From Bacillus alkalicellulosilyticus (GTDB lineage Bacteria; Bacillota; Bacilli; Bacillales; Bacillaceae_F): 64,000 nt of DNA. Made by a program: the position numbers and the translations under genes. Below are positions 44,396-53,260 of this stretch, piece by piece. The notes under the pieces are model-generated. The model was not told where the DNA came from. It was given only the letters and a program-made list of their open reading frames with translations, and did not search any database. Positions within the stretch are counted from its first letter, which is position 1; every line of letters starts with the position of its first letter. Location: contig NZ_KV917381.1 of the NCBI RefSeq assembly GCF_002019795.1, forward strand, positions 1,485,210 through 1,549,209, written 5' to 3'.

Positions 44396-45145
44396 TATCC
44401 ATCCATTTTCCAAACTTACTGCATTTTTAGGCTAATCCGAACATACTTCCACTCCTATACAAGTAGTTTTGCAAGGGGTGTAGTAATACACATATAAATG
44501 CTCTCTTTTACTATTAAAAACTATTTTTGGTTAAGTGGAAACTATAGGGGATTTTTATTTTAGTTGAGAAAATAAAAAAAACACTTAGGGAGCGCCGTAT
44601 CATTATACTATAAATTTAATTGTCTTATTAGGGGTAGCGTCAGGATTGACAAATTACAACGTTAAGAGTATAAATCCACTCATAGCAATGGTTATGGGGA
44701 TTATATCAATGGATTAGAGCCTATTGAGATACAATCTAATTTCCAGAAAAATAGGCTTCATAATACCTCATCAGCTAAAATAGATATGTTCATGAGTTTT
44801 GATCAATCTTTTTATAAAAACTAACTGCAGATTTCTAACAAAAGACTCCATTTTGATCAATCTTTTTTTAAGATGCGTGGCCTTTTTCTATAATAAGAAT
44901 CAACATTTGTAGCCATATTTTAACCAAACTTTATTTCAAAGCTACAACTAAATAAAGTTTGATAATAAATTAACCTATTTGGTATTATTTACTAAAGGGG
45001 TTATTTTTTGTCTTTCTGAAATAGGGAGGCGAGATCATAATGAAGATTGCAATTGAATAAAAAGGGAGATAACACCTGAACCTGAAGGGTCTGATTTTTG
45101 CTATTTAATAATGTTCTGAATGGGACAAGGAGAACGAGGGATGAA
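44396..45145 (+). other. Decayed region of the island
   Basis: No intact gene. A hydrophobic stretch at about 44620-44715 reads 'LLGVASGLTNYNVKSINPL' and may be a membrane-protein remnant. 44846-44957 repeats 43315-43432 in diverged form. At 45020-45060 a good RBS (GGGAGGCGAG) is followed by an ATG and then a stop after six codons, probably another broken gene. Confidence 0.4.
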
Positions 45146-45745
45146 ATGGACCGTCAATCATTAATTAAAAAGTTTGATAAGCAAGCAAAAAAATACAATA
45201 AACGAAGAAAAAATGATCAGGCTTATAAGTTTCGGCAACGAATTTTTAAAGAAGCCAAAGGAAAGGTGTTGGAGGTTGGCATTGGTTCAGGACTCAATTT
45301 TCCCTTCTATAGTAGTGATATTGAGTTGACAGGATTGGATTTTAGTGAAGCAATGTTGAAATCAGCACAGAATGCGGCTAAAGATTATCCTTTTAAAACA
45401 ACGCTTATTCAAGATGATGTGGAAACGATTGAATTTAACGAAAACAGCTTTGACACTATCATATCTTCGGGCAGCTTATGTGCCTATCAAGAACCTGTAA
45501 GTGTTCTGAATAGCTTTCAGAAGTGGTGTAAGCCAGAAGGGAGAATTCTAATGCTGGAGCACGGCATTAGTACAAATAAACCGTTGGCATGGTTACAAAA
45601 ATCTTTGAACCCTTTGGCACTAAAGGTTATAGGGTGTCACCAGAACAGAGATATTTCAGATATTGTAAAAAAATCTAATTTAATGCTCATTAGGGAGGAG
45701 CGTTATTTTGCAGGTTATTTATATCTGATATGGGCTAAACCATAA
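45146..45745 (+). CDS. Class I SAM-dependent methyltransferase
   Basis: 199 aa. 'VLEVGIGSGLNFPFY' (motif I), 'LTGLDFSEAMLKSAQN' (motif II), 'FDTIISSGSLCAY' and 'GRILMLEHGIS' (motif post-I to VI) place it with small UbiE/PmtA-like methyltransferases. The substrate is unknown. ATG 45146 has GAGGGA close upstream and AAGGAG further off. Intact, unlike its left neighbours; its frame and codon use look functional. It may belong with the ABC transporter that follows. Confidence 0.8.
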   Translation: MDRQSLIKKFDKQAKKYNKRRKNDQAYKFRQRIFKEAKGKVLEVGIGSGLNFPFYSSDIELTGLDFSEAMLKSAQNAAKDYPFKTTLIQDDVETIEFNENSFDTIISSGSLCAYQEPVSVLNSFQKWCKPEGRILMLEHGISTNKPLAWLQKSLNPLALKVIGCHQNRDISDIVKKSNLMLIREERYFAGYLYLIWAKP

Positions 45746-45840
45746 GTTTTTCTAATTCGTAATTTACTAATTAACTTGTGATTTATCCTCATTGTATTAG
45801 ATTATTTACTGTCTTTTCTGAAACATAGAACGGCGAGTGA

Positions 45841-45927
45841 TTGTCTATAGGAAACGGTCTGCATGCATTCAAAGGTATTGAATTAGTTTGGAACAAAACT
45901 ATGAAAAATGAAAGAGGTTTTTCATGA
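45841..45927 (+). CDS. Possible 28-residue peptide before the ABC ATPase
   Basis: TTG 45841 opens a short frame ('SIGNGLHAFKGIELVWNK' then 'TMKNERGFS') that ends in the ATG of the ABC ATPase with a 4-nt overlap. The RBS is weak. It could be a translated leader, a secreted-peptide precursor or the C-terminus of a lost gene. Confidence 0.2.
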   Translation: MSIGNGLHAFKGIELVWNKTMKNERGFS

Positions 45928-46742
45928 AAATATTTGAGGCAAATAAAGTTTGCAAGAAGATAGATGGACATATGCTTATTAATGAAGTCTCCATAAGCAT
46001 ATCACAAGGGGAAAAGGTTGCTATTACAGGGAAAAATGGTTCGGGAAAAAGCAGCCTGTTGAAACTTCTAGGGGGTATTTTTACAGAAACTGAAGGGCAA
46101 GTGAAGCGACCTCAGATTAACATTGGATATGTCCCAGAACATTTTCCAGAAAATATTCGATTCAAAATACATGATTATTTAATGTTGGTGGGGAAAATGT
46201 CTTCTGGTTTGGAAGAAGAAATACTAAAAAGAATTGAGAGTTATGCAGAACTGTTTGCAATTCAAGAATTCTTGAATACCCCCTTAAAAAATTGTTCGAA
46301 AGGAACAAAGCAAAAAGTCGGAATAATACAGGCTCTATTAAATAACCCTGATTTATTACTATTGGATGAGCCGTTAACTGGGTTAGATGATAACGCAAAA
46401 TTTGTACTTTTGACTCAGTTAAATAACCTTCAAAGCGATAAGACGGTGATTTTTACTACACATGAGCCCATACTAATTGAAAAGTTAGCTGATAGGATTT
46501 TAACGGTAGAGAATGGGAGAATCGTCTCTGATTCGACAACAGTAAAAAATAACGAGAAAGTAAGAAATATAATTGTCAAAATCACCAATAGAAATATAAT
46601 TTCTGATATTCCTTCCATTAGTAGTGAATGGTTAGGGGGAGATACGGTTGAAATATGTGTATTTGCTAAGGAGTCTGATAAGATTTTGTCGATGTTACTT
46701 GAACGAGGTTGTTCAATAATTGAATTAATAGAGAAGAGGTAA
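45924..46742 (+). CDS. ABC transporter ATPase (export type)
   Basis: 272 aa. Walker A 'GKNGSGKSS', a signature 'CSKGTKQKVGI' that departs from LSGGQ (as in many multidrug/bacteriocin-type exporters), Walker B 'LLLLDEPLTGLD', His switch 'FTTHEP'. The C-terminal 70 residues form a small extra domain. RBS AAAGAGG. Followed after 4 nt by a membrane subunit, so together they form an ABC-2-like exporter. Cargo unknown. Confidence 0.9.
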   Translation: MKIFEANKVCKKIDGHMLINEVSISISQGEKVAITGKNGSGKSSLLKLLGGIFTETEGQVKRPQINIGYVPEHFPENIRFKIHDYLMLVGKMSSGLEEEILKRIESYAELFAIQEFLNTPLKNCSKGTKQKVGIIQALLNNPDLLLLDEPLTGLDDNAKFVLLTQLNNLQSDKTVIFTTHEPILIEKLADRILTVENGRIVSDSTTVKNNEKVRNIIVKITNRNIISDIPSISSEWLGGDTVEICVFAKESDKILSMLLERGCSIIELIEKR

Positions 46743-46746
46743 TAAG

Positions 46747-47451
46747 TTGCCGGCTTTCATTCTTTATCAATTAATAAGCTTTATTCGATCATTAAAATTT
46801 ATTCCACCTGTTATTATTTTTTGTGCATGGGTGTTTATTTTATATGCTTATAAAAATGTTCCAATCCTCAGCAGTTACGCAATTACTTCTATTGTTATGT
46901 ACCTAGTTATGACATGGGTTACAATGTCCATTTTTACACTAGACGAGGAAAGTGAAAAGCATATCTTATTCTCCCATCTTAGAAAAAAGTTGAATTACTT
47001 AATTGGTAAATGGATTACTATCCTAATTATCATGATACCGTTACTATTATTTGCTGTTTTTTACCCTATTTTTACAGGTAGCTTCAATGGGAGTATGTCA
47101 TTAAAACTATATATTATTACTTTTTACAGTCACTTGGTCTTTATGGCATTCGGGATATTAGTTGGAACGCTATTTTCAGCTACTACACTTGCAACAAAAA
47201 AATACACTTGGGTTTCATCTGTATTGATAATTGTAATTTCACTTGCTTCAAAATCAATAATTGAAATGATGACACTCTTTAGTTTGATTTTATGGGTATT
47301 TCCCCCAGTGTTTAAGGTGATTGATTATATGAATGAAGAAGATCAAGTTCTATTAAATATGACATTATTATTCGATAGCGTTTTTGTAGTTGCTTATCTA
47401 ATAATTGGTGCTGTCATATTAGTTCCACTCTTTTTAAAAAAAGAAGGTTAG
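46747..47451 (+). CDS. ABC transporter membrane subunit (ABC-2-like)
   Basis: 234 aa, six hydrophobic segments, no signal peptide. TTG 46747 follows AAGAGGT with suitable spacing. It partners the ATPase just upstream. The size and layout (six helices, no large loops) fit ABC-2-like exporters of small peptides or lipids; no closer family recognised. Confidence 0.8.
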   Translation: MPAFILYQLISFIRSLKFIPPVIIFCAWVFILYAYKNVPILSSYAITSIVMYLVMTWVTMSIFTLDEESEKHILFSHLRKKLNYLIGKWITILIIMIPLLLFAVFYPIFTGSFNGSMSLKLYIITFYSHLVFMAFGILVGTLFSATTLATKKYTWVSSVLIIVISLASKSIIEMMTLFSLILWVFPPVFKVIDYMNEEDQVLLNMTLLFDSVFVVAYLIIGAVILVPLFLKKEG

Positions 47452-47562
47452 CATCCATGTTAAGTTTTAAACATTACTCAAAGTCGCAATTGTTCTAAGA
47501 CGATATAACTATTGCACTTAAGTTCTTTAAGGATAGTTTTAGCTAATATGTTTTTTCTATTA

Positions 47563-47601
47563 CTACACGTAACACATATGTGTTACGTGTAGCTTTTTTT
47601 T
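47563..47601 (+). terminator. Terminator of the ABC exporter operon
   Basis: A perfect 30-bp palindrome, CTACACGTAACACAT (47563-47577) and its complement (47578-47592), followed by eight T. Confidence 0.9.
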
Positions 47602-47677
47602 GATTTATTTCCAAGAACATTATGATTTGACTTCCCTCGAAAAACAAAAACTACAAAAAAGAAAGGGTGAAACAATC

Positions 47678-48703
47678 ATGGAGCCATTTATGCCGCAGCT
47701 CGTTTATATAGAACCACAAGCATTAGAGTATCCATTAGGTCGAGAGCTAAAAGAGAAGTTTGAAAAGATGGGCATTGAAATTCGTCAAACGACTTCCCAT
47801 AATCAAGTTCGTAACATCCCAGGAGATAATGAACAACAGCAATACCGTAACGCAAAATCAACTTTAGTTGTAGGTGTTCGAAAAACACTTAAATTTGAGC
47901 AATCTAAGCCATCGGCCGAATATGCAATTCCTTTAGCGACAGGCTGTATGGGCCATTGTCATTATTGTTATTTGCAAACCACGATGGGGGACAAACCTTA
48001 TATTCGTACGTACGTTAACCTTGAGGATATATTTGAACAAGCGACAAAATACATGGAGGAGCGAATCCCAGAAATTACTCGATTTGAGGCGGCTTGTACA
48101 TCTGACATTGTTGGGATTGACCATTTAACACATTCACTAAAAAAAACGATTGAGTTTATCGGTCAAACAGATTTCGGTAGGTTACGATTTGTAACGAAAT
48201 ATCATCATGTAGACCATTTGTTAGATGCCAAGCACAATGGACGCACAAGGTTCCGTTTTAGTCTTAATTCAAATTATGTAATTAAGAATTTTGAACCTGG
48301 GACTTCGCCTTTTGAGAAAAGGATAGAAGCAGCTGGGAAGGTTGCAAAAGCAAATTACCCTCTTGGTTTTATATTGGCCCCATTATACCGACATGAGGGT
48401 TGGGAAGAGGGGTATTTAGAGTTATTTGAAAAGTTGAAGCAAACCCTTCCTGAAGAGGCTACCCATGACTTAACTTTTGAACTTATCCAACACCGTTTTA
48501 CAAAAACAGCAAAACGAATTATTGAAAAACGATACCCAAAAACAAAATTGCAAATGAATGAGGATGACAGAAAATATAAATGGGGTAAATATGGAAGAGG
48601 GAAATATGTGTACAAGACGGATGAAGCAGATGAATTAAAACAAATAATTGAATCTTACATCCATACGTATTTTCCACAAGCAAAAATAGAATATTTTACA
48701 TGA
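47678..48703 (+). CDS. splB: Spore photoproduct lyase
   Basis: 341 aa radical-SAM enzyme that reverses the UV spore photoproduct (a thymine dimer) in germinating spores. The cluster motif 'GCMGHCHYCYLQT' (CxxxCxxC) and the hydrogen-donor Cys in 'FEAACTSDIVG' are present; length matches B. subtilis SplB. ATG 47678 has GAAAGGGTG about 9 nt upstream; the frame opens earlier inside the preceding terminator. No splA-type regulator gene precedes it. Its presence supports an endospore former. Confidence 0.95.
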   Translation: MEPFMPQLVYIEPQALEYPLGRELKEKFEKMGIEIRQTTSHNQVRNIPGDNEQQQYRNAKSTLVVGVRKTLKFEQSKPSAEYAIPLATGCMGHCHYCYLQTTMGDKPYIRTYVNLEDIFEQATKYMEERIPEITRFEAACTSDIVGIDHLTHSLKKTIEFIGQTDFGRLRFVTKYHHVDHLLDAKHNGRTRFRFSLNSNYVIKNFEPGTSPFEKRIEAAGKVAKANYPLGFILAPLYRHEGWEEGYLELFEKLKQTLPEEATHDLTFELIQHRFTKTAKRIIEKRYPKTKLQMNEDDRKYKWGKYGRGKYVYKTDEADELKQIIESYIHTYFPQAKIEYFT

Positions 48704-48717
48704 TTTATTTTATTTCG

Positions 48718-48746
48718 TTGTTGATCCTTCTCCAATATAGTAAAAT
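48718..48746 (+). promoter_or_regulatory. mntR: Promoter of mntR
   Basis: TTGTTG (48718-48723), 17-bp spacer, TAAAAT (48741-48746). Confidence 0.5.
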
Positions 48747-48808
48747 AGATATGATGCATTTGAATGTATTAAATTGTGCATTCATGGTGAAAGAATGGAG
48801 GAGACACC

Positions 48809-49234
48809 ATGCCAACACCGAGTATGGAAGATTATTTAGAACGAATCTATTTATTAATTGAGGATAAAGGTTATGCACGAGTTTCCGATATAGCAGAGGC
48901 TTTGGAAGTCCATCCTTCTTCAGTTACTAAAATGGTACAAAAATTAGATAAAAGTGAGTATTTAATTTATGAAAAATACAGAGGCCTTGTACTGACTCCT
49001 AAAGGGAAAAAGATTGGAAAACGCCTCGTATACCGCCATGACTTACTTGAAGACTTTATGAAAATTATAGGTGTCGCTTCAGAAAACATTTATGGAGATG
49101 TTGAAGGAATTGAGCATCACCTTAGCTGGGACGCCATTGACCGAATTGGAGACCTTGTCCAGTTTTTTGAAGAAGACCCACAAAGAGTAGAGAGCTTACG
49201 AATCGTCCAAAAACGCAACGAAGAAGACCAATAA
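48809..49234 (+). CDS. mntR: Manganese-responsive regulator MntR
   Basis: 141 aa, DtxR family. N-terminal winged helix '[26 protein letters not shown]', then the dimerisation/metal domain. The Mn(II) ligands of B. subtilis MntR are all present: Asp8 and Glu11 ('[10 protein letters not shown]'), His77 ('VYRHDLL') and Glu99/Glu102/His103 ('DVEGIEHHL'). It represses Mn uptake genes when Mn is sufficient. RBS GGAGGAG. Position beside yqhO matches B. subtilis. Confidence 0.97.
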   Translation: MPTPSMEDYLERIYLLIEDKGYARVSDIAEALEVHPSSVTKMVQKLDKSEYLIYEKYRGLVLTPKGKKIGKRLVYRHDLLEDFMKIIGVASENIYGDVEGIEHHLSWDAIDRIGDLVQFFEEDPQRVESLRIVQKRNEEDQ

Positions 49235-49240
49235 AGAGAA

Positions 49241-49280
49241 GGCCTATCACAGGAATGTTCCTCATGATGGGTCTTTTTTT
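49241..49280 (+). terminator. Terminator of mntR
   Basis: GGCCTATCA and TGATGGGTC arms (imperfect), then seven T. Confidence 0.75.
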
Positions 49281-49370
49281 AAATCCTCTATAGGAATATC
49301 TCAACTCCAGATTTATTAGGCACTTTCACGTATTTTTCCTCATACATTTAAAAGGAGAGGAGGGATGACG

Positions 49371-50258
49371 ATGAAAATGGACGGAGTTTTTGCGGGTGGA
49401 GGAGTAAAGTGCTTCTCCTTCATTGGAGCATTACAAGTCTTTGAAGAAAAGAGTCACGAATTTGACCGGTTGGCCGGCACAAGTGCTGGAGCATTGTTTG
49501 CTGCTCTCATAAAAGCAGGATATACAAGTGAAGAATTAATTGAACTATTAAATGAATTAGAGGTTAGTTATTTCCTTGACCCGCGCAAAACCGTATTGCC
49601 ATTTAAACTTATGCGTTGGGTTCTTTTATATTATCGATTAGGCTTATATAAAGGAAATGAGTTAGAGAAATGGGTGAAAGAAAAACTCGCAGCCAAGGGT
49701 GTGTCAACCTTTGCAGATTTACCTCCTGGCAGTTTGAAAATTGTCGTTTCAGATATTACGCGTGGGAGAATTGTGGTTATCCCTGATGACTTGCCACAAT
49801 ACGGATTAATTCCAGAAAAATTTTCAGTTGCGAAGGCCATCCGTATGAGCTGTAGCATTCCTTACTTTTTTGAGCCAGCTAAAATGTATGACCGTTCAGG
49901 AAAACCATCAATTATAGTTGATGGAGCGGTATTAAGTAACTTTCCGATATGGTTATTCCTTGACCGAAACCTGCGAGCAAAAAGACCAGTCGTTGGCTTT
50001 CGCTTAACACCAAAGTTAGAGGATATCCCCAAAAAGAAAGTTAGCAATGCTGTTGAAATGTTTCAATCTTTGTTTGATACGATGATGAAAGCTCATGACA
50101 TTCGTTATATTATTAAAGAGCATGCGGATAATATTATCTTTATACCTATTGATGAAGTAAAGACAACGGACTTTAACATACCAGAAGAGAAAAAACGTGA
50201 GCTCATTGATTTAGGAAGAAAACAAACAGAAAAGTTTTTTAGAAAATGGAAGTATTAA
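49371..50258 (+). CDS. yqhO: Patatin-like phospholipase YqhO
   Basis: 295 aa. Oxyanion hole 'FAGGGVKCFSFIGAL', nucleophile elbow 'LAGTSAGALFA' (GxSxG) and catalytic Asp 'VDGAVLSNFP' (DGA) define a patatin-type lipid acyl hydrolase. Its natural substrate is not known. ATG 49371 is 6 nt after AGGAGGG; ATG 49365 is almost inside the RBS. Convergent with yqhP across a shared terminator. Confidence 0.93.
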   Translation: MKMDGVFAGGGVKCFSFIGALQVFEEKSHEFDRLAGTSAGALFAALIKAGYTSEELIELLNELEVSYFLDPRKTVLPFKLMRWVLLYYRLGLYKGNELEKWVKEKLAAKGVSTFADLPPGSLKIVVSDITRGRIVVIPDDLPQYGLIPEKFSVAKAIRMSCSIPYFFEPAKMYDRSGKPSIIVDGAVLSNFPIWLFLDRNLRAKRPVVGFRLTPKLEDIPKKKVSNAVEMFQSLFDTMMKAHDIRYIIKEHADNIIFIPIDEVKTTDFNIPEEKKRELIDLGRKQTEKFFRKWKY

Positions 50259-50261
50259 TAG

Positions 50262-50303
50262 AAAAAATCGAGCCATCTTTTAAAAGAGTGCTCGATTTTT
50301 TTT
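50262..50303. terminator. Bidirectional terminator between yqhO and yqhP
   Basis: AAAAAATCGAGC and GCTCGATTTTTT, perfect 12-bp stem, overlapping the last codons of yqhP. Confidence 0.85.
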
Positions 50304-50639
50304 CTTGTTTTTTTTACCTTCAATTACAGTAAAGTTATGTTCGCTTTTCTTTTTATTCAAAGGCCGGACCTTCTTCTTTCCAGCGCTTGCTTTTATACGA
50401 GCTGGTGGAGTAGCTTTTGGTATGTTTTGCATTCTTGCTGTTGTTGGACGGTGAGAGTTAAAATTCATTTGCTTAGCGATAAATCGCTTGTATAGGAAAA
50501 ATAACAGAAAAGCTAGGCCAACAAAAATTGCTATTTGTGCCAAAAATGCCGTTGTATTAAAGAGCAAACTGTAGAAAAGGCCAAACAAAGCCATGCCTAT
50601 AATAATTGCTACAAATGGATTTATTGGTAGACGTGACAC
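50280..50639 (-). CDS. yqhP: YqhP/SA1362-like membrane protein
   Basis: 119 aa with two transmembrane helices (about residues 8-28 and 35-55) followed by a long lysine-rich basic cytoplasmic tail. Matches YqhP in topology and position between yqhO and yqhR. GTG 50639 is preferred because GGAGGTG lies about 6 nt upstream; ATG 50654 is inside that site. Function unknown. Confidence 0.82.
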   Translation of the reverse strand: MSRLPINPFVAIIIGMALFGLFYSLLFNTTAFLAQIAIFVGLAFLLFFLYKRFIAKQMNFNSHRPTTARMQNIPKATPPARIKASAGKKKVRPLNKKKSEHNFTVIEGKKNKKKNRALF

Positions 50640-50831
50640 ACTCCTCACCTCCATGTCTTATTTTCATTCATTTATTTATTCTACAATAGATCATTAAAAT
50701 CCTTTATATTCCATTGTATAGTTTTCCCGTTTTTATGTTGGTTTACACATTATTTAAGAAAATAAGTAAAAAAATATCAAAAAGAATGCACAAGCCTTTG
50801 ATGGTTATACTAGGTTTTGGAGGTGCTAACT

Positions 50832-51320
50832 ATGTCAGAACAATTAGAACAAAGCAGAAATGAAGAACCAATGTCATTTAATGCAAAGGTGGCAACAATC
50901 GGTTTTGTTGGGGGAGTTTTTTGGAGCCTTATCGGTTATCTTGCTTTCTTTTTTAATTTTATGAGGGTAGGGCCGGCATTAGTACTAATGCCTTGGGCGT
51001 TAGGCGATTGGAAGAATGGTTATATTGGACAAATCGTTGGGATTTTTGTATTAGGTTTACTTTCTATTCTAGCTGCATTTTTATATAAAATTGTGTTACG
51101 AAAATTCGATAATATATGGGCAGGTATGTTCTTCGGTGGTGCACTTTGGTTTTTGGTATTTTATTTTTTAAATCCGTTATTTCATGGGTTGAAACCACTT
51201 ACGCAGTTGGATATTAATACCATAATTACCTCTTTAAGTTTATATATATTATATGGGGTCTTTATTGGTTACTCAATATCCTATGAGTTTGTTGAAATGA
51301 ACCAAAAGTCCGCTACGTAA
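50832..51320 (+). CDS. yqhR: YqhR family membrane protein
   Basis: 162 aa, four to five hydrophobic segments; the pattern 'VATIGFVGGVFWSLIGYLA', 'GPALVLMPWALGDWKNG' and 'GMFFGGALWFLVFYF' matches YqhR. ATG 50832 follows GGAGGTG. Function unknown. The yqhQ gene that precedes it in B. subtilis is absent. Confidence 0.88.
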   Translation: MSEQLEQSRNEEPMSFNAKVATIGFVGGVFWSLIGYLAFFFNFMRVGPALVLMPWALGDWKNGYIGQIVGIFVLGLLSILAAFLYKIVLRKFDNIWAGMFFGGALWFLVFYFLNPLFHGLKPLTQLDINTIITSLSLYILYGVFIGYSISYEFVEMNQKSAT

Positions 51321-51324
51321 CTTG

Positions 51325-51352
51325 TTGAAGTATCCCTTTGCTATGGTAAAAT
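51325..51352 (+). promoter_or_regulatory. Possible promoter of pepQ-efp
   Basis: TTGAAG (51325-51330), 16-bp spacer, TAAAAT (51347-51352). A hairpin AGACTACTGT/ACAGTAGTCT (51367-51404) begins about 8 nt after the expected start and may stabilise or attenuate the leader. Confidence 0.4.
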
Positions 51353-51433
51353 GAACCATAAGATAGAGACTACTGTTTGCTCTGACATTCGCATACAGTA
51401 GTCTTGCAGAGTAGTTTGAAGGGAGAGGATCTT

Positions 51434-52504
51434 ATGAGCAATAGAATTGATCGCTTGCGTATGCAGTTTTCAGAAAAGGGGATTGATGGGCTCTTAATAG
51501 CAAGTCCTTATAATCGACGGTATATCGCACATTTTACAGGCACAGCAGGTGTTGTTCTTATTTCAAATAAAGAAGCTAAATTCATTACAGATTTTCGTTA
51601 TATGGACCAAGCTTCTGAACAAGCAGTAGGATATGAAATCGTTCAACATACAGGACCGATTTACCAAGAAGTTGCAAAGCAAGCTTCGTTAATGGGAATT
51701 ACTGCATTAGGATTTGAACAAGAGCACGTAACCTACCAGACCTATGAAATCTATAAGAAAAATATATCGGCTAAGCTCGTTCCCGTCTCAGGAGTAGTGG
51801 AACAACTCCGTTTACATAAGGATGAAGAAGAGATTAGCATCATCACAGTTGCTGCAGAAATTGCTGATGCTGCGTTTGACCATATTGTTTCTTTCATTCA
51901 ACCTGGTAAAACGGAACTTGAGGTTTCCAACGAGCTTGAATTTTTTATGAGAAAACAAGGAGCAGTGTCTTCATCTTTTGATATCATCGTTGCTTCAGGT
52001 GTCCGCTCTGCGTTGCCTCATGGCGTGGCATCAGATAAGGTATTGCAAAAAGGGGAATTAGTCACTCTTGATTTTGGAGCCTATTATAACGGGTATTGTT
52101 CAGATATCACAAGAACAGTAGCTATAGGGGAAATAAGTGATGAATTAAAGGCCATCTATCACACTGTAAAAGAAGCGCAACAAAGAGGCGTAGATGGAAT
52201 TAAGCCTGGTTTGACTGGAAAACAAGCCGATGCGTTAACGCGAGATTATATTACTGAAAAAGGATACGGGCAGTATTTTGGTCATTCAACTGGACACGGA
52301 TTAGGTCTAGAAGTTCATGAGGCGCCAACGCTTTCAATAAAGTCAGAAACGGTGCTCGAGCCGGGAATGGTTGTTACCGTTGAGCCAGGTATTTATATTA
52401 CTGGAGTAGGTGGTACACGGATTGAGGATGATGTTTTAATTACTGCTGATGGTCACCGTTCCTTTACAAAGTCTACGAAAGAATTGCTTTTTGTCGGTGA
52501 TTAA
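51434..52504 (+). CDS. yqhT: Xaa-Pro peptidase, M24 family (YqhT)
   Basis: 356 aa. N-terminal creatinase-like domain and C-terminal pita-bread metallopeptidase: metal ligands in 'LDFGAYYNGYCSDITR' (two Asp), 'GHSTGHGLGLEVHE' (His), 'VTVEPGIY' (Glu) and 'GGTRIEDDV' (Glu). It removes residues before or after proline in short peptides. ATG 51434 follows GGGAGAGG. It directly precedes efp, a pairing conserved in bacilli. Confidence 0.94.
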   Translation: MSNRIDRLRMQFSEKGIDGLLIASPYNRRYIAHFTGTAGVVLISNKEAKFITDFRYMDQASEQAVGYEIVQHTGPIYQEVAKQASLMGITALGFEQEHVTYQTYEIYKKNISAKLVPVSGVVEQLRLHKDEEEISIITVAAEIADAAFDHIVSFIQPGKTELEVSNELEFFMRKQGAVSSSFDIIVASGVRSALPHGVASDKVLQKGELVTLDFGAYYNGYCSDITRTVAIGEISDELKAIYHTVKEAQQRGVDGIKPGLTGKQADALTRDYITEKGYGQYFGHSTGHGLGLEVHEAPTLSIKSETVLEPGMVVTVEPGIYITGVGGTRIEDDVLITADGHRSFTKSTKELLFVGD

Positions 52505-52567
52505 TTACCGATCGTATGGTATAGTGTAAGATGGTATAAGTACATAAAGATAGATGGAGGATTTTCT

Positions 52568-53125
52568 ATGATTTCGGTAAATGATTTTAAAACAGGATTA
52601 ACGATTGAAGTGGATGGTGGAATTTGGCAGGTTATGGAATTCCAACACGTAAAACCAGGTAAAGGTGCTGCTTTTGTTCGTTCTAAGCTTCGTAATCTAC
52701 GTAATGGTTCCGTTCAAGAAAAGACGTTTCGTGCTGGTGAAAAAGTAGCTAAAGCTCGTATTGAAAATCGTCGTATGCAATATTTATATGCAAGTGGTGA
52801 TGTTCATACATTCATGGATAATGAATCATACGAACAAATAGAATTATCGACTGACCAAATTGAATACGAATTGAAGTTCCTTAAAGAAAACATGGAAGTT
52901 CAAATTATGCAATATGGTACGGAAATTCTTGGAGTAGAAGTTCCGAATACAGTTGAGCTTGAAGTAACTGAAACAGAACCTGGTATTAAAGGGGATACAT
53001 CTAGCGGTGGAACAAAGTCAGCGGTTTTAGAAACTGGCTTAAATGTTCAGGTTCCTTTTTTCGTAAATCAAGGCGACCGTCTTATCATTGATACAAGAAA
53101 CGGCTCATACGTTTCTCGTGCATAA
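52568..53125 (+). CDS. efp: Translation elongation factor P
   Basis: 185 aa. Relieves ribosome stalling at polyproline. The modifiable lysine lies in the loop '[17 protein letters not shown]'; the three beta-barrel domains and the C-terminal '[24 protein letters not shown]' (short form) are typical. RBS TGGAGG. It is the end of the pepQ unit; a perfect terminator follows. Confidence 0.98.
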   Translation: MISVNDFKTGLTIEVDGGIWQVMEFQHVKPGKGAAFVRSKLRNLRNGSVQEKTFRAGEKVAKARIENRRMQYLYASGDVHTFMDNESYEQIELSTDQIEYELKFLKENMEVQIMQYGTEILGVEVPNTVELEVTETEPGIKGDTSSGGTKSAVLETGLNVQVPFFVNQGDRLIIDTRNGSYVSRA

Positions 53126-53134
53126 TAAATAATC

Positions 53135-53172
53135 AAAAGCGTCCAATGGTCAATGACCATTGGACGCTTTTT
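53135..53172. terminator. Terminator of efp
   Basis: AAAAGCGTCCAATGGTCA pairs perfectly with its complement through 53172; T-tract on the plus side, A-tract on the other. Confidence 0.95.
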
Positions 53173-53260
53173 ACTATTAAGATAGCTAAAGGGCACTGCA
53201 TAGTCCGAAAAAGAGTGAATATAGAAGCAAAGCTAAAGTAAAGTCTGAAGAAAGACGGAA

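Noticed and set aside
44288-44497. 69-codon plus-strand ORF in the island
   Set aside because: No RBS, and it is antisense to a more convincing degraded HTH fragment.
47563-47592. Perfect 30-bp palindrome as a recombination or transposon end
   Set aside because: Eight T follow immediately and it lies after the ABC operon, so a terminator explains it.
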